Below, piece after piece: positions 20,359 through 29,201 of a stretch of DNA of 64,000 nucleotides. The stretch's first letter is position 1; each line of letters begins with the position of its first letter. The stretch lies in assembly GCA_043785105.1 (NCBI GenBank), contig JAYVXO010000218.1, positions 1 through 64,000 of the forward strand, in the 5' to 3' direction. The position numbers were made by a program, and so were the translations under genes. Below the pieces are notes generated by a model that saw nothing but the letters and a program-made list of their open reading frames with translations, ran no database searches and had not been told where the DNA came from. The DNA comes from Fimbriiglobus sp043785105 (GTDB taxonomy: Bacteria > Planctomycetota > Planctomycetia > Gemmatales > Gemmataceae).

Positions 20359-20841
20359 TCAATCCTTGTCGCCGTATTCGCGGCGACCACGACCCCGACC
20401 GCCACCGGCGGCGGTGAACGCTTCGCCTTCCATACCGCCGTCAAGGTTCGGCATCAGGCCGTCGGAGCTAGCTTCTTCTTGCATCCCGCGAATGGCGAAC
20501 GCCAAGCCGGTGTCGTTCTTGGCCACGTCCATGATCGCCTCGGCCCACTTCGGGTCGATGTGCGAGGTCATCAACCGCAACACGCTTTCGTTGATGGCGA
20601 AGTCGCGTTCGATGTCGCGTTGCTTAGTGCTTTCGACGTTGTAATAGATGGCGTGGTAGGCGCCTTTTTTCTGCTTCTTGATCGGGTACATCAGCTTGCG
20701 ATCGTCCCACGGGCGGCTGACGATGATTTCCGCACCGTACCGTTCCAGCGTGGTGTGCAGTTGGGCTTTCACCGCGTCCGGCTCGGAGGACAGCTTGGTG
20801 GAATCGAGAATAAATAGCGTTTCGTACAGTTCAACAGGCAT
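20359..20841 (-). CDS. rpsF: 30S ribosomal protein S6
   Basis: A 160-residue S6 protein. The core (YETLFILDST, RPWDDRKLMYPIKKQKKGAYH) is standard. The last 45 residues form an unusual tail rich in Gly and Arg (AAGGGRGRGRREYGDKD) that is not part of normal S6, which is about 95-135 residues. S6 pairs with S18 in the 30S platform, but the S18 gene is not in this operon. It is first in the S6-SSB-L9 unit and downstream of pth on the same strand. Confidence 0.95.
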   Translation of the reverse strand: MPVELYETLFILDSTKLSSEPDAVKAQLHTTLERYGAEIIVSRPWDDRKLMYPIKKQKKGAYHAIYYNVESTKQRDIERDFAINESVLRLMTSHIDPKWAEAIMDVAKNDTGLAFAIRGMQEEASSDGLMPNLDGGMEGEAFTAAGGGRGRGRREYGDKD

Positions 20842-20993
20842 CGCGTCCTCGGTTGGGAGTCTCCCAACAGTTTGGTATCGTCCGGGTTACCCTGGCTCGG
20901 TGGCACGAAGAACCTTCGCCCCAGCCCGACCCCCACCGCACACGAGTGGGGGAGCAACCGCCATCTTTCGTCAATCGCCAATCCGAAATCTAT

Positions 20994-21089
20994 CTCACCC
21001 CCAACCCCTCTCCGATACGGAGAGGGGAGCCAGAAAGCGTTTTCGTGTTCCCCCTCTCCGCGTCGGGGAGGGGGCTAGGGGGTGGGGTT
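20994..21089. repeat. Intergenic inverted repeat (CCCCTCTCCG type)
   Basis: The left part CTCACCCCCAACCCCTCTCC and the right part ending GGGCTAGGGGGTGGGG form an imperfect inverted repeat with inner CTCTCCG/CGGAGAG stems. The arms resemble a widespread bacterial intergenic repeat. It separates pth from rpsF. Confidence 0.75.
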
Positions 21090-21109
21090 ACGGCTCAAAC
21101 CCAAAACAG

Positions 21110-21766
21110 TTAGCTACTAACGTTTTCGTCCGTTTTCTTCTTGGTCTCAGGCTCGTCCTTTTTCTTCTCTTCAGTCGGCTTCGGCTTCTTGGGCTTCGGT
21201 TCGGTCTCGGACCCGTTGGCGCGGTTCATGCACGTTTCGAGACCTAATCGCACCCAGATCAGCACAGCGTTACCCGCTTTTGCAACCGCGTCTTCAACGG
21301 CATTCCGTTCGCCGGGTTTGAACCGGGACAGCACGTAGTCGATCGCTTCACCGGGGTTGGGCTGGCCGACGCCCACCCGCAATCGGGGGTACTCGTCGGT
21401 GCCCAGGTTCTCCTGGATGTTCCGCAACCCGTTCTGCCCGCCGTGGCTGCCTCTGGCTCGGACGCGCAACTTGCCCAACGGCAAGTTGATGTCGTCGCTC
21501 ACCACCAGCAAGTCCACGGCAGTGAGCTTGTAAAAGTCCACAATCTGCCGCACCGCCCGCCCGCTGAGGTTCATGAACGTCTCGGGTTTGACGAGCAACA
21601 CCGGCTCATCCCCAACCTTCAGTTCCGCAACATGCGCCTGAAACTTACTGCGAAACGGCCCGCACGCCGGGTCCGCCGCCAGATAGTCCACGACCGCAAA
21701 CCCAATGTTGTGCCGCGTCCCCGAGTATTTCGCCCCAGGGTTCCCGAGGCCAACGACAAGCTTCAT
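21110..21766 (-). CDS. pth: Peptidyl-tRNA hydrolase with charged C-terminal tail
   Basis: A 218-residue enzyme that releases stalled peptides from tRNA. It starts MKLVVGLGNPGAKYSGTRHNIG with the catalytic His in TRHNIGF; other family lines are VLLVKPETFMNLSG, VVSDDINLPLG and GGQNGLRNIQENLGTDEYPRLRVGVG. The last 30 residues (EPKPKKPKPTEEKKKDE and so on) are a highly charged tail beyond the normal length of about 190. It is between L25 and S6 on the same strand, matching the common rplY-pth order. Confidence 0.96.
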   Translation of the reverse strand: MKLVVGLGNPGAKYSGTRHNIGFAVVDYLAADPACGPFRSKFQAHVAELKVGDEPVLLVKPETFMNLSGRAVRQIVDFYKLTAVDLLVVSDDINLPLGKLRVRARGSHGGQNGLRNIQENLGTDEYPRLRVGVGQPNPGEAIDYVLSRFKPGERNAVEDAVAKAGNAVLIWVRLGLETCMNRANGSETEPKPKKPKPTEEKKKDEPETKKKTDENVSS

Positions 21767-21768
21767 AG

Positions 21769-21896
21769 CAGTGGATAGTGAACAGTGGTCAGTGGATAGT
21801 AAGCAGTAGATTGATACCAGTGGAAAGGGTTAGCGTTTACCGTTACGAAGTCTTCGGTCTTACTAACCACTCTCCACTACTCACTCTCCACTACTA
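21769..21896. repeat. Intergenic inverted repeat (GTGGATAGT type)
   Basis: Several copies of CAGTGGATAGT on the left face copies of ACTCTCCACTACT on the right. Together they form a loose hairpin around the sequence TTAGCGTTTACCGTTACGAA. A related element is at 42258-42348. It separates rplY from pth. Confidence 0.7.
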
Positions 21897-22526
21897 TCAC
21901 TCTTCCTCGCCGTCCTTCGTCTTCTTGGCGGTCAGGATTTCGGGTTCGACGCCGGTGGGTTCGGCGACGACGGCTTCGGCGCCTGGGAGTTTCAGTTGAA
22001 CGACAACCATTTCCGGGCCGTCCAGGGCCTTCACGTCCTCGGGGAGTGGAAGCTCTTTCACGTGGATCGGGTGGCCGATTGTCAGCGTCGTCAGGTCGAT
22101 GCGAATCGCTTCCGGAATGCTACCGAGTGGGCACTCGATGTGGACCGCGTGCATCGGCTGATCCAACACGCCGCCGCCCATCTGCTTCGGGGTGTTGCGC
22201 AGTTCGATCGGCACCGTCACTTTAACCCGCTCCGTTAGGGATCGGCGCTCAAAATCGACGTGAATCATCGTCTTGCCGAGGTAATCCCACTGCAATTCTT
22301 TAATCAGCACCGTGTCCGTTTTGCCGTCCACCGTCAGGTTAAACGTCCGGGCGTGCTGCACCCGAATCGCGCGGTCGAGTTCTTCGGCACTCACGCAAAT
22401 GTGAGCGACTGGCTCTTTGTGACCGTAGATCACAGCCGGAACCAGCCCCTTCTTACGCAGCTTCATCGCGGCGCGGGTGCCAGTTCCAGTGCGGGGCGTA
22501 ACCGTGAGCTTGGCAAAGTTCGACAT
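21897..22526 (-). CDS. rplY: 50S ribosomal protein L25/Ctc-type, long form
   Basis: A 209-residue 5S rRNA-binding protein of the TL5/Ctc type. The N-terminal half has the L25 core (GTRAAMKLRKKGLVPAVIYG, LIKELQWDYLGKTMIHVDFE) and the C-terminal half is the Ctc beta-domain (VPIELRNTPKQMGGGVLDQ, HVKELPLPEDVKAL). The start at MSNFAK is supported by AGAGGTTG upstream; the frame's earlier Met is 14 codons further out. The last residues are acidic and Lys-rich. It is the first gene of the pth/S6/SSB/L9 neighbourhood. Confidence 0.94.
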   Translation of the reverse strand: MSNFAKLTVTPRTGTGTRAAMKLRKKGLVPAVIYGHKEPVAHICVSAEELDRAIRVQHARTFNLTVDGKTDTVLIKELQWDYLGKTMIHVDFERRSLTERVKVTVPIELRNTPKQMGGGVLDQPMHAVHIECPLGSIPEAIRIDLTTLTIGHPIHVKELPLPEDVKALDGPEMVVVQLKLPGAEAVVAEPTGVEPEILTAKKTKDGEEE

Positions 22527-22851
22527 GGTCAACCTCTGGGGGCTACGACTCTCGCAGGGAGTTTTCACTCACCCGCTACCCTCGCCACCCCAAACAGAAT
22601 CGTGAAAAACAAACAGCGCGGCCAAGAAGCCACACTGTCCGGTATTTCGTGCAAAGTAAGACTGTGATTATGGCAGCCCCACCCCGAAGTGACAAGGGCG
22701 CAGGCGGAAAAACCGGCAGGAAGCAGGGCCGGTTCAGGCTTGGTGACGCATTCTTCATAACTCGCATTTCGCTTTCAGGTCCGGTATCATGCCATCATGA
22801 AGCCGCGTGAGTTCGTCCAATCGGTGGTCTTCCCAGAGTCGGAGAGAAGCT

Positions 22852-23100
22852 ATGACATCAGCCGAATTGACACGGGAAGAGTTGTTGGCCGCCTTAGCCG
22901 AACTCGCACGCCTACGCCCCGACTGGCGATTGGGTCAGACGCTAGCCAATTTAGCAGTGACCGCCGGCCGCATGGAAGCGAGTGGCGTGTGGGATCTCGA
23001 AGACGATGAAGCACTCGCTGCGGCGCATATTCTGATAGGACAGCACGCCCAAGAAACTGTGCAGGTCGCCTCCGCAGTAGCTACGAGCGGTGTTGAGTGA
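22852..23100 (+). CDS. Small conserved planctomycete-type protein
   Basis: An 82-residue protein starting MTSAELTREELLAALAEL, supported by a GGAGAGAAG ribosome site. It is mostly helical and acidic (LEDDEALAAAHILIG). The pattern of leucines and the lines RPDWRLGQTLANLA and VWDLEDDEALAAA indicate a small globular or scaffold protein. No membrane segment or known motif is seen. The gene ends 52 bp before the truncated nitrilase gene. Its function is unknown. Confidence 0.75.
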   Translation: MTSAELTREELLAALAELARLRPDWRLGQTLANLAVTAGRMEASGVWDLEDDEALAAAHILIGQHAQETVQVASAVATSGVE

Positions 23101-23152
23101 TTTTACTCCTGTCCGAAATAGAGGTTGCCACCGAACAATTGGAGACACACCC

Positions 23153-23345
23153 ATGCTCATCGCCCTCGCATCTCCCGGCGCTGCCTCCACGTTCGAGGAA
23201 GGGTTGGGTAAGGTCGAGCGGTTGATGGCGGAAGCGTCGGCGCAGGGGGCGGAGATTGTGTGTTTTCCGGAGGCTTATCTGCCCGGATTGCGGGGGCAGG
23301 ATTTTGCCGTGTACCCGTTTGACCGGGCGCAACAGGAGCGGGAAC
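23153..23345 (+). pseudogene. Truncated carbon-nitrogen hydrolase (nitrilase) fragment
   Basis: The first 63 or so residues match the N-terminus of nitrilase-superfamily amidohydrolases: MLIALASPGA, a helix GLGKVERLMAEASAQGAEIV, and the catalytic Glu region CFPEAYLPGLRG. A GGAG site lies just upstream. After YPFDRAQQER the expected Lys and Cys catalytic parts are missing, and the frame runs to 23500 through sequence unlike the family. A full protein has about 270-300 residues, so this is a broken gene. The break coincides with the end of the minus-strand fragment at 23342-23569. Confidence 0.75.
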
Positions 23346-23569
23346 TGGTAAACCGGGGGCAACTCGTCGTCATCGAGGTGCTCGTCGCTCGGCACTTCCT
23401 CCTGACGGATGATATCTTCCGAACGGTCATGCCTCGCTTGGTCAGCGGGAAGGCCGTTTTCACCAACGGGGCGGCTCTCGTGCCCCTTGAGGTGTTCTAA
23501 CGAAGTGAAGTTGCAGCCATCGCGGTCGGTCGTGATGGCTTCCAGTTCAGGTGTCGTGATGTTTGGCAT
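23342..23569 (-). pseudogene. 5' fragment of an unrecognised minus-strand gene
   Basis: An ATG at 23569 with a strong AAAGGAG site reads MPNITTPELEAITTDRDG and continues about 76 acidic, helical codons up to the nitrilase junction. It then runs antisense through the nitrilase fragment to 23081. The initial segment looks like a genuine start of a small protein, and the rest is fortuitous. No family was recognised. Since the two genes converge and both lack their 3' ends, one deletion could have created the pair. Confidence 0.4.
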
Positions 23570-23740
23570 GATCGAATCAACTCCTTTCGGAAACTCCAAA
23601 TTGTCAGAATTGTAGACGATGTTCGACGGTGTATTAAGCAACGCCGAAACAATAATCCCCATGCCAATCCCCATGCCAACCGAACCGCTGGAAAGCGAAC
23701 GGTCAATGAGCAACGCAAAAGTTGGTGAGTTGGTGTTGCG

Positions 23741-24085
23741 GGCTTGGTGACCCCGTTAGGGGGCAAGGAGTGTAGCCACGGGTGGAGGCTTTGCGCAACC
23801 CGTGGAATCCGAGACTCCCCAACTCAACTGCCCTGGAGGGGCAGAGGAATTCCTTCGCCCCTCCAGGGCGATTGACAATGGCCTGTCACTGACCACGGGT
23901 TGCGCAAAGCCTCCACCCGTGGCTGGCGGCATTTGTTAGCCCGACGCGCCAGCGAGGGGGACGGTCCCACCCCGAACCGTCCTGACCGAACCAAAGTTGG
24001 TGTGGCGTGGAGTTCGTTTCGGCAGACCCCTCGCTGGCGCGTCGGGCTAACTAAAACGCAACAAGGAAACTGAAAATGCTCTAAG
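23741..24085. repeat. Composite intergenic repeat block
   Basis: Two classes are seen. First, GTGTAGCCACGGGTGGAGG...CAACCCGTGG (about 23770-23803), mirrored by CCACGGGTTGCG...CACCCGTGG (23897-23924) around a CCCTGGAGGGGC stem. Second, GTTAGCCCGACGCGCCAGCG (from 23935) and its complement ending CGTCGGGCTAAC near 24051. The block ends with CTGAAAATGCTCTAA (24070-24084), which also borders the toxin scar at 43535-43551. It lies downstream of the PSD1 gene; no coding sequence is seen. Confidence 0.78.
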
Positions 24086-24109
24086 CATGTCGAAGCCATA
24101 ACCCTGGGG

Positions 24110-26569
24110 TCATTCGCGGGTGAGGGTTTCGTCGAGGTTGAACAGGGCGAGGCACAGGGATGACCATGCGGCGTGTTCGGCGGGGTTGAGGGTTTCGTCG
24201 CGGGGGGCTTTGCCGATGGCGATCACATTCTTCGCGGCTTCGGGGTCGTTGCGGTAGACTTCGAGTTGCTGTTGCAGGACTTTGTGAAGCACCCGTTGTT
24301 CGCCTTCATTCGGGGACCGTACCAGCACGCGGCGGAAGACGAATGACAATCGGGTGTCACTTTCAGTAGTTTCCTTCATCGCCTTCTCGGCCAGGACGCG
24401 GGCGGCTTCGGTCCAGGTGAGGTCGTTGAGCGTGGTCAGCGCGTGGAGTGGCGTGTTGGTGACACTCGGCTTCACGCGGCACGCCTGCCGGGAGGACGCA
24501 TCGAACATGTTCGCCGGGCCGACGGTGCGCCGCCAGAAGGTGTAGATGCTGCGGCGGTACAGGTCGGCGCCGCTGGACATGGGGTAGGTGAAATCGCGTT
24601 CCTTGGTGATGGCGAGCGGTTCCCAGATGCCTTCGGGTTGGTACGGGTAAACCGGCTTGCCGCCGACGCGCCGATCTAGCAACCCGCTCGCGGAAAGCGC
24701 GGCGTCACGCAGGAACATCGACGGCAACCGCATCCGGGGGGCGCGAGCGTAGAAGCGGTTTTCCGGATCCTTCGCCAACAGTTCCGGCGTGACGCGGCTG
24801 GATTGTTTGTAGGTCGCACTCGTCACAATCAGCCGGTTCATCGCCTTCATGTCCCACCCGGATTCGCGGAACTCGACGGCCAAGTAATCCAGCAAATCCT
24901 GGTGCATCGGCACTTCACTTTGGGCGCCGAAGTCTTCACTCGTCTTGACGAACCCCACGCCGAAGTAGGTTTGCCACATGCGGTTCACCGCCACCCGTGC
25001 CGTGAGGGGATGCTCCGGCGACATGAGCCATTTGGCCAACCCCAGCCGGTTGCGTGGCGCGTCCTTCGCCATCGGCGGCAGGAACTCTGGTGTAGCGAAC
25101 GTGACCTTGTCCTTCGGCTTCAGGTACTCGCCACGATCCAAGATGTGCGTGTCCCGCGGGCGGTCCTCGGCCATGACCATGACCTTGGCAACTTCGTCGG
25201 CCTTGTAGTTTTTGATCTCCTCGTCCGTGCGCTGAATGTCCGCGATCAGCTTCGGCGCAATCTTGTCCTCGAAGGCTTTCTTGGCTTTCGCGTCCTTCTT
25301 GATGACGAGTTCCCGCAACTCCTTGTCCGCGAACTTCTCATCCGCCACAACCTTCGCTTCCCAATCTTTCTGCGCTGCTGTGGCGAATGATTTGAGATCG
25401 TCCCGTTTCTTCGTGAGTTCGCCGAGTTTTGCGGTTTGTTCACTGGTGGGCACTTCGAGAAATGGCGGGGAAACGCGGGTTTTTGACGACTGCCGACCGG
25501 CCACGCCGTTCTCGCTCAGGTTGTTGAACGCCGCCATTAGGCTGTAATAATCGCGTTGTGTCACCGGGTCGTACTTGTGGTCGTGGCACTGCGAACACGC
25601 CATCGTCAACCCCAGCCAATTCGTTGCGGTCACGTCAACGCGGTCGAAGAGAATGTTGAACCGTTGCTCTTCCGGAATTGCGCCGCCTTCGCCGTTGACG
25701 AGGTGGTTGCGGTTGAACGCGGTCGCAACTTTTTGGTCAGTTGTCGCGTTCGGCAGCAAGTCCCCAGCGAGTTGCTCAATCGTGAAGCGGTCGAACGGCA
25801 TGTTCGTGTTCAACGCTTTCACCACCCAGTCCCGCCACACCCACTGGAACGTGTCGCCGTCCTGTTGGAAGCCGTTGCTGTCCGCGTACCGGGCCGCGTC
25901 CAGCCAGGGTAGCGCCATCCGTTCGCCGTAGTGCGGATTTGCCATCAACCGATCGACCACCTTGGCGTAGGCGTTGGGCGAAGTGTCTTTGACAAACGCA
26001 TCGGCTTCGGCTGGCGTGGGTGGCAACCCAGTGAGGTCAAACGTGACGCGGCGCAACAGCGTGAACTTGTCGGCTTCCGGAGACGGTGACAGCCCCTTGT
26101 CAGCGAGCTTGGTTCGCAGGAATGCATCAATCGGATTCTTGATCCCAGCGACGGTGGGTACGGCGGGGCGGACCGGCTTTTGGAACGACCAGTGCCCTTC
26201 AAACTTGGCCCCTTCGGTCACCCACTGTTTCAGAACCGCTCGCTGTTCCGGGCTAAGGTGCCGGCTCGACTTGAGCGGCGGCATCACCTTGCTTTTCTCA
26301 GTGGAGAAAATGCGCTGGATGAGTTCGCTTTCGTCCGGCTTCCCCGGAACAATCAGCCCCTCCGCCTGTTGCCCTTCCAGCGTGTCGAGTCGGACATCGC
26401 CTTTGCGCTGGTTCGGGTCTTGCCCGTGGCAAAAGAAGCAGTTCTCCGCCAAAATCGGCCGCACGTCCCGACCATACGACACCGGCTTGCGGCCCTCGGC
26501 GAAGCCGGATTGGACAACGACGACGAGACCAATAACCGTGACGACAAACCGTGCGATGAGCATATTCAT
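24110..26569 (-). CDS. PSD1 domain protein (planctomycete cytochrome C, DUF1549, DUF1553)
   Basis: An 819-residue exported protein. After a signal peptide (MLIARFVVTVIGLVVVVQS) come a c-type heme motif CFFCHG near residue 46 with the planctomycete cytochrome signature SYGRDVRPILAENCFFC, a DUF1549 domain (LTGLPPTPAEADAFV, RMALPWLDAARYADSNGFQQD), a coiled-coil region (about 395-480) and DUF1553 (PLTARVAVNRMWQTYFG, TNTPLHALTTLND). Such proteins are abundant in Planctomycetes and are linked by context to extracellular polysaccharide or sugar oxidation. The start was chosen at MNMLIARF; the frame extends 55 non-conserved codons upstream. It lies 50 bp after an enolase-superfamily gene and is probably co-transcribed with it. 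Usually a DUF1501 gene follows; here none does. Confidence 0.9.
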   Translation of the reverse strand: MNMLIARFVVTVIGLVVVVQSGFAEGRKPVSYGRDVRPILAENCFFCHGQDPNQRKGDVRLDTLEGQQAEGLIVPGKPDESELIQRIFSTEKSKVMPPLKSSRHLSPEQRAVLKQWVTEGAKFEGHWSFQKPVRPAVPTVAGIKNPIDAFLRTKLADKGLSPSPEADKFTLLRRVTFDLTGLPPTPAEADAFVKDTSPNAYAKVVDRLMANPHYGERMALPWLDAARYADSNGFQQDGDTFQWVWRDWVVKALNTNMPFDRFTIEQLAGDLLPNATTDQKVATAFNRNHLVNGEGGAIPEEQRFNILFDRVDVTATNWLGLTMACSQCHDHKYDPVTQRDYYSLMAAFNNLSENGVAGRQSSKTRVSPPFLEVPTSEQTAKLGELTKKRDDLKSFATAAQKDWEAKVVADEKFADKELRELVIKKDAKAKKAFEDKIAPKLIADIQRTDEEIKNYKADEVAKVMVMAEDRPRDTHILDRGEYLKPKDKVTFATPEFLPPMAKDAPRNRLGLAKWLMSPEHPLTARVAVNRMWQTYFGVGFVKTSEDFGAQSEVPMHQDLLDYLAVEFRESGWDMKAMNRLIVTSATYKQSSRVTPELLAKDPENRFYARAPRMRLPSMFLRDAALSASGLLDRRVGGKPVYPYQPEGIWEPLAITKERDFTYPMSSGADLYRRSIYTFWRRTVGPANMFDASSRQACRVKPSVTNTPLHALTTLNDLTWTEAARVLAEKAMKETTESDTRLSFVFRRVLVRSPNEGEQRVLHKVLQQQLEVYRNDPEAAKNVIAIGKAPRDETLNPAEHAAWSSLCLALFNLDETLTRE

Positions 26570-26619
26570 AGAGACCCTGGCAGACCAATTCGGCAGGGGG
26601 AGTGCTAGCGGCAATTCTA

Positions 26620-27990
26620 TCAGATCGACTTGGTTTTTGAAACCGACACGGCCCCGAGTCCCGGTCCGTTCAGGATGGCTGTGTTCATCACCCCGTTGCG
26701 GGTGGTGAACACGCCGGGGAACTTGGCGTCCCAATCGGCGTTGGCGGCGGGGCAGTATTGGCGACTGTTCGCTTCGATGGCGGCCACGCCGGGGATGTGC
26801 GCGGCGATGCCGGCGCTATGAATCAGCGACGCGCCGGGGCAGGTCAGGTCTTGGACGCAGCGGAACAGGCCGTACTTCTGGGCTGCCGCAGCAAGGAGAA
26901 GCGTTTGCGTTTGCCCCTTACACGCCTTGAAGGCCACGCCGGTGTAGCCCATCTCGCGGGCCAGTTGCAGGCTTTCGAGATCGACCAGCGATTCATCAAT
27001 CACCACCGGCTTCTGCTTCGCGGCGGCGTGCATCGTGTTGTGCCGGTTCGCCTTCAAATCCCGCGCCGTCGGCTGTTCGATGTACTGGACCCGGTTGTAA
27101 ATCGTCGGCGTCCGTTGCCGCAGCCGCGTGAGGAACAGCGTGAGGTACTCAACGTTCTCACAGCGTTCGTTGAAGTCGAGCGAGTAAAACCAAGTCGTGA
27201 CACCGCGTTGTCGTTGGGCTGTATCAACAACCCCGTCAACACGCACGACCCGTTCGACATCCCAGTCCAGGTCGTCGCCGTTGAGTTTAATTTTCAGGTG
27301 GGTTAGCCCGTCGCGGACCACCCAATCGCCGAGCGATTCCGGCAGCCCGTCGTTTAATGGCACCCGGACTTCCGCATTCGTGAGCGGGTCGAGCGCCCCC
27401 ACGAGGTGGTACAGCGGTAAGGAGGGAACCGGCTCCCGCGTGATGTAGCGGTCGAGCCGTTCCCCTTTGAATTCTGCGCCGAGGTAGTGCCCGAGGTCGT
27501 TGCGGAGCATGTCCGGGCCGTAAGTGTGGTAGCAGTTCCGCTGGTGGACTTTGCCAAACGCATCGTGCAGGGCAGCATCAAACGGCGACGCCGTCACTAG
27601 GATTGCGAGCTTTGGCATCGGTTCCGCGCTGGTCTTGGTAATCTTCGTGGCCACCGGGAAGAACTCCGGCTCCAGCGTGTGCGTGATGTCGATGGGGTGC
27701 CCGGCGAGCGGACAATCGCGGTAAAGGGTCGCCACTTTTTCCGCCATCTGCTTCATTGCTAGGAGCGTGTCGTCGTACTTCAACGCCTTCGACGGGTACG
27801 CCCAGACGTTGCCCAACGGCATCGACCCGAACCCGGTTGCGACCAAGCCCGCCGCCGTTTCAACCGCGAGGGTGACGTTCAACAACGTCACCCGGTCCAG
27901 CGACACGCCGCCGAACTTGATCGGTGTCCGGTAGAGGAAATCCTCGTAGGACAACTGAACGTCGCGGATTCGGACATCGGTGGGTAGCAT
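26620..27990 (-). CDS. Enolase-superfamily (mandelate racemase/muconate lactonising type) enzyme
   Basis: A 456-residue enzyme with the capping-domain N-terminus and a TIM-like barrel. Likely metal and catalytic residues are visible: HLKIKLNG (K-x-K, about residues 233-236), the metal ligands SLDFNE near 271, IEQPT near 305 and VVIDESLVD near 335. It therefore probably abstracts a proton alpha to a carboxylate, giving dehydration, racemisation or cycloisomerisation of a sugar acid. The exact substrate cannot be set. The gene precedes the PSD1 gene by 50 bp, suggesting a joint role in oxidised-sugar catabolism. Confidence 0.87.
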   Translation of the reverse strand: MLPTDVRIRDVQLSYEDFLYRTPIKFGGVSLDRVTLLNVTLAVETAAGLVATGFGSMPLGNVWAYPSKALKYDDTLLAMKQMAEKVATLYRDCPLAGHPIDITHTLEPEFFPVATKITKTSAEPMPKLAILVTASPFDAALHDAFGKVHQRNCYHTYGPDMLRNDLGHYLGAEFKGERLDRYITREPVPSLPLYHLVGALDPLTNAEVRVPLNDGLPESLGDWVVRDGLTHLKIKLNGDDLDWDVERVVRVDGVVDTAQRQRGVTTWFYSLDFNERCENVEYLTLFLTRLRQRTPTIYNRVQYIEQPTARDLKANRHNTMHAAAKQKPVVIDESLVDLESLQLAREMGYTGVAFKACKGQTQTLLLAAAAQKYGLFRCVQDLTCPGASLIHSAGIAAHIPGVAAIEANSRQYCPAANADWDAKFPGVFTTRNGVMNTAILNGPGLGAVSVSKTKSI

Positions 27991-28089
27991 CGCATGGTTC
28001 CTGTCACTGTGTCCATGTCGGGAATGTCAGCTTACAACGAGTATCGCATACCGCGAATGTAGCTTCACGAGGGTGTCAGTAAAACCGTA

Positions 28090-28173
28090 TTCACCACAGA
28101 GGGCACGGAGAACCACAGAGAAATCCAAAATTCTTATTTCTTTCTCCGTGGCCCTCCGTGCCCTCTGTGGTGA
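28090..28173. repeat. Long hairpin repeat (CCACAGAGG type)
   Basis: Imperfect inverted repeat with about 33-bp arms (TTCACCACAGAGGGCACGG and the reverse ending CCTCTGTGGTGAA) around a short AT-rich loop. It closely resembles 15787-15875. It lies between the divergent enolase and methyltransferase genes. Confidence 0.85.
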
Positions 28174-28228
28174 AAAATGCTTTTCGACGTGAAGCGATTC
28201 AGTTCCAACCGTTCCCGAGTGTCTTCCG

Positions 28229-28996
28229 ATGATTCCTGATTGGCAACTCCCACCTGGCGTCGATCGCGGGCTTTGGGATTACCTCAATAGCGATGACATG
28301 GTGCGCGGGTACGACGCCCAAATGGCCGCGTCCCCGCTCGCGCAAGCTGATGTCGCCTTCTGCGATGCCGTGTTTGAACACCCCGGTCGGCTGGTCGATT
28401 TAGGCTGTGGAACCGGGCGATTGGCGATTCACTTTGCCCAGCGCGGCTTCGATTGCGTGGGCGTTGATCTTTCCCCCGAGATGTTGGCTCAAGCTGCGAT
28501 CAACGCCCGGAAAGCGGATGTGGATGTGAAGTGGAAGACGGATAACCTCGTTGAACTCAAACAATTTTCAGACGCGAGCTTCGACTATGCCGCCTGTCTG
28601 TTCAGTACCCTCGGCATGGTGCGGGATGTAGCGAATCGAACCAAGGTTGTTCAGCATGTCGCCCGGATTTTGAAGCCGGGTAGTCGGTTCGTGTTGCACG
28701 TTCACAACCGCTGGTTTCGCGGTCTGGGCTGGCAACGGGTCGCAACCAACGCCGTCAAAACCGTGTTGAACCAGCCGAGCGCCGGGGATGTGACGATGCC
28801 CCAAGCCTACGCCGGCGCCCCGCTGACACTGCACCATTTCACTCGCCGCGGCGCTAAGCAATTGCTGGTCGAACACGGCTTCCGCATCCTGTGCATCCAC
28901 GGCATCACCGTCAACGGCGACAGCCGGGAAACCGTCAGTTGGGGCCGCAACGTGACCACCAACTACGGGTACTTGATCGCCGCCGAAAAGGTGTAA
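28229..28996 (+). CDS. Class I SAM-dependent methyltransferase
   Basis: A 255-residue cytosolic methyltransferase with a Rossmann fold. Motif I is VDLGCGTGRLAIHFA (near residue 57), the acidic end of strand 2 is GVDLSPEMLAQA (near 80), and the motif IV region has AACLFSTLGMVRD. The C-terminal third is beta-rich. The substrate is not evident; small-molecule methyltransferases of this general type are common. Its ATG lies 56 bp after the hairpin repeat. It is the only plus-strand gene in a mostly minus-strand region and is probably monocistronic. Confidence 0.85.
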   Translation: MIPDWQLPPGVDRGLWDYLNSDDMVRGYDAQMAASPLAQADVAFCDAVFEHPGRLVDLGCGTGRLAIHFAQRGFDCVGVDLSPEMLAQAAINARKADVDVKWKTDNLVELKQFSDASFDYAACLFSTLGMVRDVANRTKVVQHVARILKPGSRFVLHVHNRWFRGLGWQRVATNAVKTVLNQPSAGDVTMPQAYAGAPLTLHHFTRRGAKQLLVEHGFRILCIHGITVNGDSRETVSWGRNVTTNYGYLIAAEKV

Positions 28997-29007
28997 GGCT
29001 GGGAGTG

Positions 29008-29162
29008 CCTGGGGTGTCGCTGCGCTCAACCCCAGGCTAATGGCTCGCATCCCTACCGGGATGCCTCGGGGTGATTTTATCCCGACGGGGTGTTCCGGAT
29101 TGGTTTTTATCCCGAAGGGATGCCAGCGATTAGCCTGGGGTTGAGCGCAGCGACACCCCAGG
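29008..29162. repeat. Perfect 33-bp inverted repeat with inner stems
   Basis: Arms 29008-29040 and 29130-29162 are perfect reverse complements (the left begins CCTGGGGTGTCGCTGCGC). Between them are shorter TCCCGAAGGGA-like and TCCCGACGGGG-like stems. A loose tail to 29200 repeats GGGATGCCAGG. It sits between the ends of the convergent methyltransferase and DUF1559 genes and could terminate transcription from both sides. Confidence 0.85.
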
Positions 29163-29201
29163 TCCAGGCAAAGCATCCTGAAGGGATGCCAGGGATGCAG
29201 G

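Noticed and set aside
23345..23500. The last 50 codons of the nitrilase-like frame as a new C-terminal domain
   Set aside because: They coincide with the antisense of a minus-strand start with a strong ribosome site, and do not resemble the family. I kept it as a junction finding rather than a new domain.
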